A stretch of DNA of 64,000 bases, from positions 6,001,501 through 6,065,500 of the forward strand of contig NZ_CP084742.1 in the NCBI RefSeq assembly GCF_020520285.1. Reading direction: 5' to 3'. The position numbers were made by a program, and so were the translations under genes. A model generated the notes under the pieces. The model made no database searches. It was given only the letters and a program-made list of their open reading frames with translations, and was not told where the DNA came from. Below are positions 58,333 to 64,000 of this stretch, in pieces; within the stretch, counting starts at the first letter, position 1, and every line of letters starts with the position of its first letter. The DNA comes from Pseudomonas sp. L5B5 (GTDB taxonomy: Bacteria > Pseudomonadota > Gammaproteobacteria > Pseudomonadales > Pseudomonadaceae).

Positions 58333-60492
58333 TTACTTGTCTGACTGGGCTCCACCGCCGGCGGTGATCACTTGCACGCTCATGCGTGGGGTGGCCAGGT
58401 CGAGCCCGGCCTCGTCGAGGTGACGCTTGAGCGACAGGTTGAAGGCCCGGGACACTTCCCATTGCTTGATGGGCGCGGTCTTGAAGCGCGCCCGCAGGAT
58501 GGCGCTGCCGGATTCGAAACTCTCCACGCCCTGGATCTCCAGGGGCGACCAGATGTTGCGCCGCTGCAAGGGGTCGGTGCGCATCTTCTGGCCGACTTCG
58601 CGCATCAGCTTGATCGCATCGTCGATCTCCATGTTGTAGGGAATCGCCACGCGGAAGATGGCGTAGCCGAACTCCCGGGAGTAGTTCTTGATGCTCTTGA
58701 TCTCGCTGAACGGGATGGTGTGCACGATGCCGTCGATGTCGCGCAGGCGCACGGTACGGATGGTCAGGCCTTCGACGGTACCCAGGTGGCCGCCGACGTC
58801 CACGTAGTCGTCGATGGCCAGGGAGTCCTCGATGATGATGAACAGGCCAGTGATCAGGTCCGCCACCAGCGACTGGGCGCCGAAGCCGATGGCCAGGCCG
58901 ATCACGCCGGCACCGGCCAGCAGCGGCGTGACGTTCATGCCCATGTTGGCCAGGGCGACGATGGTGGCAATGATGAAGATTGCCACGAACAGCACGTTGC
59001 GGATCAGCGGCATCATGGTCTGGGCGCGGGCATTGGCCAGGCCTTTTCGCGAGCGGGTCAGCGCGTGATGCACCGCCGTGTCGCTGAGGATCCAGATCAG
59101 CCAGGCAAAGATCAGGGTGCCGCCAAGGCTGAACAGCTTGACGCTGATTTCATGGCCGTCACCCTCGGTGAAGCGGATCAGGGACATCCCCCAGACCCGC
59201 AGGCCCAGTTCGATGAAGGCCAGCCACACGGTCAGGTGGACCAGGGTGTAGAAGAAGCCCTTGAGCCGTTCGGAATACAGCGCGTGGCGCTTGTGTCCGT
59301 GATGCGGGCGCAGGGCGTGACGGCGGACCAGGCCATTGATCACCATGCACAGGACCAGCAGCACGGTGCATAGCAGTGATTGGCGCAGGGCGGTGCTGGT
59401 GTCGCCGGCGGAAACGAAGGTGGCGAACAGCGAGATGCCCACCAGCACCAGGGCCGGCAGGTACCAGAAGGTACCGATGATCTCGATGGTATCGCTCAAG
59501 GCGCGGCGGGTCAGGCGCCGTCCCAGGGGCTGGTTGCGGATCAGGTGGGCGATCGGCCGGCGAAAGCGCAGGATGAACACCCCGGTGGACAGGGCGGCCA
59601 TGACATTGGCGAACGTCGCTGCGGTATGGGCCAGGTGCTGGCCCAGGCTGGCCACCATGCGCGGGTCGCTCAGGGCCTCGCCGAAGGCGGCGAAGCTGCC
59701 GATCCACCACAACGGGCGAAACGCCTGGCGCCGCAGGATGTACAGGGCGCGATGACGGTGAGGGCCGTCGAGCACCGAAAACGCCACCACGCAGATCGCC
59801 GAGAAGCAGGTGCCGACCACCAGGGCATAGGCCAGGACCATGGCCAGGTCCTTGCCCAGTGACGAGGGCAGGGAGTAGGTCATGTACACGGTGATCAGCA
59901 GCGCGATCAGCCAGGGGCCAAGCTTGCGCAAGGCGAAGCGCAAGAGGTCCCAGGTCTTGGGGTGCTGGGGCAGATCCTCGGTGAGGCCGAAGCGCAGGCG
60001 CACACGGTGGCTGAGCCAGATCAGCGCGGCCGCCAGCAGGCTCCAGACCATGAGGATCAGGGCAAAGGCGAAGATGATCGGCAGCCACTGGCTGGCCGGC
60101 AGTACCAGGGCCGCCAGCTCCTGCTGGGCCTGCTCGAACTCGTCGGTCCAGCGAGTCACGGGGCTGTCGGCGCCGGAAAACTGCTTCTCCAGGGTCGACA
60201 GGGTGCCGCCGATCAGCCCCAGTACGCCTTCCTCGGGCGTGGGCTGGGCCTTTTTCGTGGTATCGCGCAGGCGCTTGAGGTCCGCCAGCAACTTGCCCCG
60301 TTGCTGGTCGTTCTCCAGGGACTTGATCACTTCGTCCAGGGATTGCCCCAGCGGCTCTTCGGCCTGTGGCTGCGCCTTGGGCTGAGTGCCCAGCAGGCCA
60401 GGCAGGCCCACGGCGTGGGCGCTGTTCAGGGGCAAGAGGGCCAGCAGGCAGACGAGCACATAGCAGGGCAGGGCGAAAAGACGAGCGAACAC
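58333..60492 (-). CDS. Mechanosensitive channel MscS family protein
   Basis: A protein of about 719 residues with a signal peptide (FARLFALPCYVLVCLLALLPLNSAHA), a periplasmic coiled region (about 30-170), about eight to eleven transmembrane segments and a C-terminal MscS core: VTPLLAGAGVIGLAIGFGAQSLVADLITGLFIIIEDSLAIDDYVDVGG, followed by the beta domain LTIRTVRLRDIDGIVHTIPFSEI. It belongs to the large MscS-like (YbiO-type) group, releasing solutes on osmotic downshock. GTG at 60492 is chosen because it gives the signal peptide, with GAGG about 11 bases upstream; the open frame extends to 60639. The 58-residue protein gene lies upstream. Confidence 0.9.
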   Translation of the reverse strand: MFARLFALPCYVLVCLLALLPLNSAHAVGLPGLLGTQPKAQPQAEEPLGQSLDEVIKSLENDQQRGKLLADLKRLRDTTKKAQPTPEEGVLGLIGGTLSTLEKQFSGADSPVTRWTDEFEQAQQELAALVLPASQWLPIIFAFALILMVWSLLAAALIWLSHRVRLRFGLTEDLPQHPKTWDLLRFALRKLGPWLIALLITVYMTYSLPSSLGKDLAMVLAYALVVGTCFSAICVVAFSVLDGPHRHRALYILRRQAFRPLWWIGSFAAFGEALSDPRMVASLGQHLAHTAATFANVMAALSTGVFILRFRRPIAHLIRNQPLGRRLTRRALSDTIEIIGTFWYLPALVLVGISLFATFVSAGDTSTALRQSLLCTVLLVLCMVINGLVRRHALRPHHGHKRHALYSERLKGFFYTLVHLTVWLAFIELGLRVWGMSLIRFTEGDGHEISVKLFSLGGTLIFAWLIWILSDTAVHHALTRSRKGLANARAQTMMPLIRNVLFVAIFIIATIVALANMGMNVTPLLAGAGVIGLAIGFGAQSLVADLITGLFIIIEDSLAIDDYVDVGGHLGTVEGLTIRTVRLRDIDGIVHTIPFSEIKSIKNYSREFGYAIFRVAIPYNMEIDDAIKLMREVGQKMRTDPLQRRNIWSPLEIQGVESFESGSAILRARFKTAPIKQWEVSRAFNLSLKRHLDEAGLDLATPRMSVQVITAGGGAQSDK

Positions 60493-60572
60493 TGGGCGGT
60501 CAACCTCGGAACGAATGCGGGTCGACCGAGTGTACGAGGCCGCCAAATTCAATGCGAGGGCGAGCGCTGCAT

Positions 60573-60749
60573 TTATTCCGCGAGCTTGGCCAGGATCTTG
60601 TAGACCACGGTGCCGAGGATCAGCAGCATGCCGATCCACATGCTGAACACGCCCACGTTCTTGTCGCGGAAATTGAAGCCGATGGCCAGCAGGAGCATGC
60701 CTATGAGGATCGGCACGAGCATGGCATGGAATGAAGACATCGAGATCAT
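60573..60749 (-). CDS. Small two-segment membrane protein (58 aa)
   Basis: A 58-residue protein with two membrane segments (MLVPILIGMLLLAIGFNF and VFSMWIGMLLILGTVVY) joined by a basic-acidic turn (RDKNVG), so a helical hairpin. It starts at the ATG at 60749 with AGGAGG eight bases upstream, a strong ribosome-binding site; the ATG at 60740 is an alternative. It lies 81 bases upstream of the MscS-like gene and on the same strand, suggesting co-transcription. No known family assigned; the short length hides it from usual gene finders. Confidence 0.7.
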   Translation of the reverse strand: MISMSSFHAMLVPILIGMLLLAIGFNFRDKNVGVFSMWIGMLLILGTVVYKILAKLAE

Positions 60750-60823
60750 GGCAATGGCCTCCTCAGAAGGAATGCTTATAAGTCTAGGTCGTTTTGTCGC
60801 TAACGATGGTGATATGCATCAGC

Positions 60824-60847
60824 AACAGGCGGCTTGCCGCCTGTTTC
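60824..60847. terminator. Hairpin after the aminopeptidase gene
   Basis: AACAGGCGG / CCGCCTGTT with a four-base loop, 20 bases past the stop of the M18 aminopeptidase on the minus strand. It is a probable terminator, though its T-run is weak. Confidence 0.6.
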
Positions 60848-60868
60848 CAGGGCATCAGAAGCGTGCGT

Positions 60869-62158
60869 TCAAGGCAGTTCGTGGCTCGCGTAGAACGCGC
60901 CCAGTACCTTGACCAGGTGCGCCAGGTCATGGCTGCCGCACAGTTCGCGGATCGAATGCATGGCGAAGGTCGGCAGGCCGATGTCCACGGTCCGCACTCC
61001 CAGGTGGCTGGCCGTGATGGGGCCGATGGTCGAGCCGCAACCCATGTCGCTGCGCACCACGAAACTCTGGACCGGGACTTCTTCGGCCATGCACAGGTGG
61101 CGGAAGAAACCGGCGGTTTCGCTGTTGGTGGCGTAGCGCTGGTTGCTGTTGACCTTGATCACCGGCCCGGCATTGAGCTTGGGGCCATGATTGACATCGT
61201 GCTTGTCGGCATAGTTGGGGTGGACCCCGTGGGCGTTGTCGGCGGAGATCAGCAGCGATTTCTGGATGGTCCGCACGAACTCGTCGCCCTCGGGCAGCAG
61301 GCGGCGCAGGGTCTGCTCGAGCATCGGGCCGTCGGCGCCGCAGGCCGAGCAGGAACCGACTTCCTCGTGGTCGTTGCACACCAGTACGCAGGTTTCTTCG
61401 CTGTCGGCATTGAGCAGGGCTTGCAGGCCGGCGTAGCAGGACATCAGGTTGTCCAGGCGTGCGCCGGCGATGAAGTCCTCGTGCAGGCCGATCACTGCCG
61501 CGCCCTGGGTGTCGTAGAAGCTCAGTTCGTAGTCCAGCACCACGTCGGCGTTGAGGCCGTGCTCGCGGGCCAGCTGGTCGGTCAGTACGGCGCGGAAGTC
61601 CACGCGCTCGTCGCCGGCGAACTGGGCGAGGATCGGTGGCAGTTCGTTCTGCGCGTTGATCGCCCAGCCCTGGTTGGCTTCACGGTTGAGGTGGATGGCC
61701 AGGTTGGGAATGATCGCGATCGGTGCCTTGAAGTCGATCAGCTGGCTTTCGACCTTGCCATCGCGACGGAACGTCACTCGCCCGGCCAGGGACAGGTCGC
61801 GGTCGAACCAGGGGGCCAGCAGCGCGCCGCCGTAGACTTCCACGCCCAGCTGCCAGAAGCCCTGGCGCTGCAGTTCCGGCTGGGGCTTGACCCGCAGGCA
61901 CGGGCTGTCGGTATGGGCGCCGACCATGCGGATGCCAGCCAGCAGTGGAGAGTGTCGACCCAGCTTGATGGCGACGATGGAGGAGTCGTTGCGGGTGACG
62001 TAGTAGCGGCCGTTGGCTTCGGTGGTCCAGGGCTCGCGCTCGTCCAGGCGCTGGTAGCCCGCTGCCTCCAGGCGTTGAACCAGGCTGGCAGTGGCATGGA
62101 AAGGGGTAGGGGAGGCCTTGAGGAAGTCGATCAGGCCTTGGTTCAACTCTTCGCGCAT
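60869..62158 (-). CDS. apeB: M18 family aminopeptidase (aspartyl aminopeptidase type)
   Basis: A 429-residue dinuclear-zinc peptidase that removes acidic residues from peptide N-termini. It starts [24 protein letters not shown] and shows the M18 motifs [13 protein letters not shown] (metal His, Asp), [17 protein letters not shown] (metal Glu region), [18 protein letters not shown] and [11 protein letters not shown]. Length is the family norm. The ATG at 62158 is the standard start; a longer frame to 62209 adds non-homologous residues. It is probably cytosolic. Confidence 0.94.
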   Translation of the reverse strand: MREELNQGLIDFLKASPTPFHATASLVQRLEAAGYQRLDEREPWTTEANGRYYVTRNDSSIVAIKLGRHSPLLAGIRMVGAHTDSPCLRVKPQPELQRQGFWQLGVEVYGGALLAPWFDRDLSLAGRVTFRRDGKVESQLIDFKAPIAIIPNLAIHLNREANQGWAINAQNELPPILAQFAGDERVDFRAVLTDQLAREHGLNADVVLDYELSFYDTQGAAVIGLHEDFIAGARLDNLMSCYAGLQALLNADSEETCVLVCNDHEEVGSCSACGADGPMLEQTLRRLLPEGDEFVRTIQKSLLISADNAHGVHPNYADKHDVNHGPKLNAGPVIKVNSNQRYATNSETAGFFRHLCMAEEVPVQSFVVRSDMGCGSTIGPITASHLGVRTVDIGLPTFAMHSIRELCGSHDLAHLVKVLGAFYASHELP

Positions 62159-62267
62159 AAGTAGCTCCAGACAGCAGTGGCGCGAGTTTAACGTATTGGG
62201 CCAGGGCAATGGGCAAGCGTGTGCGATGGGGCTTGCCCAGCCCTTGCAGGACGACTTGGCAGATCGT

Positions 62268-63371
62268 TCAGGCGATGGGTTGGCGCAGGTAGTTGAGGAT
62301 GGCCCGCCGGTCTTCGGGGCAGTTGGGGCGTGGCAGGTGTTCCGGCCAGGTGCCGTCTTCCAGGGTCAGCAGGGGTTGCTGCTGTTGTTCGTCCCAGCGA
62401 CCGATCTCACGGGAAGCGCACTCCCACCAGGCGTGTTTGCAGGCCGAGTGATAAGGCGTATCGGGCAGCGAGCTGCCGTAGAGAACGTCGCGGCCGATTT
62501 TTTTCTGGCCTCCCTTGAGCCGGCGCAACTGCCACTTGATCCGCAGTCGTTGCCACAGGTGCGGCAAGGGCTTTTGACGCGGCATTTCCTGGCACAGGGC
62601 AATCAGCTCGGGGCGGTAGGCCTCGCCATGCAGGGAGAAGAAATGGGCCTGCATGGCATGGAAGAAGCGTTTTGCCGCGAAGTAGTGATAAACGTGCTTC
62701 CGGGCTTCCTGTACCGGCTTGCCCCGCATGGTGAAGGACAGCGCGACTTGTTCGATGGTGTGGATGTCGTAGGAGTCCCGGGTCCACTCGTCGATCATTT
62801 CGATGGCTGTTTCCAGCATCGAGGCGTCGCTATCGGTGAGTCCGCACAACCCGCTGTTGTAGAGCCTGAAGTCGCTGTCGGGCTCGATGCCGTGAGGTTT
62901 CAGGCATTGGCCGAGCTTCTGGTAGACCTGGCGCGAGCTGACGTCCCGCCAGTGATATTCGAAGCAGTCCATCAGGTAGTGCTGGGGACGGATCTGCTTG
63001 AGCAGCAGCATCGGACTCTTCAGGAACAGGGTGTCGGTGTCTACGAACAGGGTTTTCTCAGCGAGTTTCAAGCCACTGGCAATGGCGCAGGCCTTGCGCC
63101 GATGGGGGTAGCCATTCTGGCCTTGCCATTGATGCAGGGTCTGTTCATCCAGGACGACGGTTTCCACGGGCCAGCCATCGTAGTCCTGCGGTCGGTCGGT
63201 CATGATCCTGATGCAGAGCTGCTCGTTGCCCTTCAAATGGCTGAGGGCGGTGAGAATGCTGAACTTGACCTCGCGCCGGTAGACCGCGTTGCCCCCGTAG
63301 ACCAGGTAGAGCAGTTGTTGCGGGGCTTTTACGGGGGCGTGCGGGGACGGCTGTACTGCTGAAAACGTCAT
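62268..63371 (-). CDS. Glycosyltransferase-like protein (GT-A fold)
   Basis: A 367-residue protein with [25 protein letters not shown] at the N-terminus and the DXD-type motif [13 protein letters not shown] at about residue 115, both typical of GT-A sugar transferases that bind a nucleotide sugar through a metal. No membrane segment or signal peptide is seen. The acceptor is unknown. The C-terminal third ([18 protein letters not shown]) is basic and may bind membranes. ATG at 63371 is chosen; longer frames to 63551 have no matching start. It lies upstream of apeB on the same strand. Confidence 0.75.
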   Translation of the reverse strand: MTFSAVQPSPHAPVKAPQQLLYLVYGGNAVYRREVKFSILTALSHLKGNEQLCIRIMTDRPQDYDGWPVETVVLDEQTLHQWQGQNGYPHRRKACAIASGLKLAEKTLFVDTDTLFLKSPMLLLKQIRPQHYLMDCFEYHWRDVSSRQVYQKLGQCLKPHGIEPDSDFRLYNSGLCGLTDSDASMLETAIEMIDEWTRDSYDIHTIEQVALSFTMRGKPVQEARKHVYHYFAAKRFFHAMQAHFFSLHGEAYRPELIALCQEMPRQKPLPHLWQRLRIKWQLRRLKGGQKKIGRDVLYGSSLPDTPYHSACKHAWWECASREIGRWDEQQQQPLLTLEDGTWPEHLPRPNCPEDRRAILNYLRQPIA

Positions 63372-63420
63372 CGATTCGAGTGTCCTTACTACTGGGTAGG
63401 CGCAGGATTGATCTGGTGTT

Positions 63421-64000
63421 CTAGAAGGGCGCGGCGCATTCGAAGCGCAGGCGTTCACCGGTCTGGGGGTGGGTGAAGCTGAGCATGCTGGCATGCAGGC
63501 ACAGGCGCGGCCAGGCGGCCAGGGCTTGTGGGTGTGCATAGAGGCCGTCACCCAGCAACGGATGGCCGATCGATAGCATGTGGACTCGTAGCTGGTGGGA
63601 GCGGCCGGTGATGGGGGTCAGCTCGACCCGGCACCAGTCGCCGCAGCGTTCCAGCACCCGCCAGAAGGTCAGGGCGTGCTTGCCCTGCTCGTGGTCCACC
63701 ACGTGCCGTGGCTTGGTGGGCGGGTCGTAGCGCAGGGGCAGGTCGATGCTGCCACTGTCCAGCTCCGGCTGGCCCCAGCACAGGGCGGTGTAGGCCTTCT
63801 CGGTCTCGCGGTCGTGAAACTGCCGGGACAGCTCGCGATGAGTGTCCGGATCGCGGGCCAGGAGAATGATCCCCGAGGTTTCCCAGTCCAGTCGATGGAC
63901 GATACGGGCTTCGGGATACCCGTTTTCCTGCAGGCGGGTAATCAGGCAGTCCTTGTTGTCATCAGCGCGACCAGGCACTGAAAGCAGCAGGGTGGGTTTG
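63421..64000 (-). CDS. rluA: RluA-family pseudouridine synthase, 5' part outside window
   Basis: The last 193 codons of a pseudouridine synthase are present; the frame runs off the window edge at 64000, upstream of KPTLLLSVPGRADD. The catalytic motif is ARIVHRLDWETSGIILLARD with the nucleophilic Asp; RSHQLRVHMLSIGHPLLGDGLY is the conserved C-terminal signature. RluA-type enzymes modify 23S rRNA U746 and tRNA U32, but the exact target needs the missing N-terminus; other members of the family (RluC/D-like) differ mostly there. Confidence 0.85.
   Translation of the reverse strand, partial: KPTLLLSVPGRADDNKDCLITRLQENGYPEARIVHRLDWETSGIILLARDPDTHRELSRQFHDRETEKAYTALCWGQPELDSGSIDLPLRYDPPTKPRHVVDHEQGKHALTFWRVLERCGDWCRVELTPITGRSHQLRVHMLSIGHPLLGDGLYAHPQALAAWPRLCLHASMLSFTHPQTGERLRFECAAPF

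Overview
The window is a contiguous chromosomal segment of a Pseudomonas species, most likely from the P. fluorescens group. The evidence is high GC content with strong codon bias, the gene families (Hda, RdgC, a Prc/AlgO-type protease, an MxtR/CrbS-type hybrid kinase, FadL-type porin), gene order typical of pseudomonads, and Pseudomonas-type REP/REPIN repeats. I see no insertion sequence, intact prophage, rRNA operon or CRISPR array.

Layout: (1) 1-10.3 kb is housekeeping: purM-purN-DUF3108 on minus, then a DUF2066 lipid/secretory protein, a PerM/AI-2E-type permease, Hda, two NlpC/P60 lipoproteins and an O-methyltransferase on plus, followed by a periplasmic sorbosone-dehydrogenase-like lipoprotein and a conserved hypothetical on minus. 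(2) 10.4-19.6 kb is a cobalamin riboswitch followed by ten tightly packed late B12 genes: cobO, cobB, bluB, cobD, cobC, cobQ, cobP, cobT, an alpha-ribazole phosphatase and cobV. (3) 19.7-25.8 kb holds a MarR regulator and MFS pump sharing a palindromic operator, a periplasmic glutathione peroxidase, a FadL-type porin, three small conserved hypotheticals and a nearly gene-free stretch of about 870 bases. (4) 25.8-38.4 kb has rmuC, a 1157-residue hybrid kinase with a sodium-solute-symporter sensor, a TetR/MFS pair, a TDT transporter, an MFS-PlsC fusion, a bile-acid-type symporter and rdgC. (5) 38.5-39.4 kb has a tandemly duplicated tRNA-Val/tRNA-Asp pair and a REPIN. (6) 39.4-50.4 kb has a catalase-like/diheme-cytochrome pair, an FKBP isomerase, a YkvA protein, an XRE-hypothetical-Sel1 cassette, an EAL-CBS-GGDEF protein, the Prc protease and a quinone oxidoreductase. 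(7) 50.4-56.8 kb is an operon of HAD phosphatase, ABC importer and alkaline-phosphatase-superfamily hydrolase, with a divergent GntR/UTRA regulator and matching operators. (8) 56.9-64 kb has an M20 amidohydrolase, an MscS channel, a 58-residue membrane protein, the M18 aminopeptidase, a glycosyltransferase-like protein and the truncated 3' part of an RluA-family pseudouridine synthase.

Functional themes: the B12 block covers adenosylation, side-chain amidation, aminopropanol attachment, nucleotide-loop activation and DMB synthesis, so with corrin-ring genes elsewhere the organism should make adenosylcobalamin under vitamin feedback. The 50-56 kb operon looks like a complete uptake-and-dephosphorylation route for an unidentified organophosphorus compound and is the best candidate for an incompletely described system. 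Starts were chosen from ribosome-binding sites, signal peptides and overlaps; alternatives are stated where they matter.
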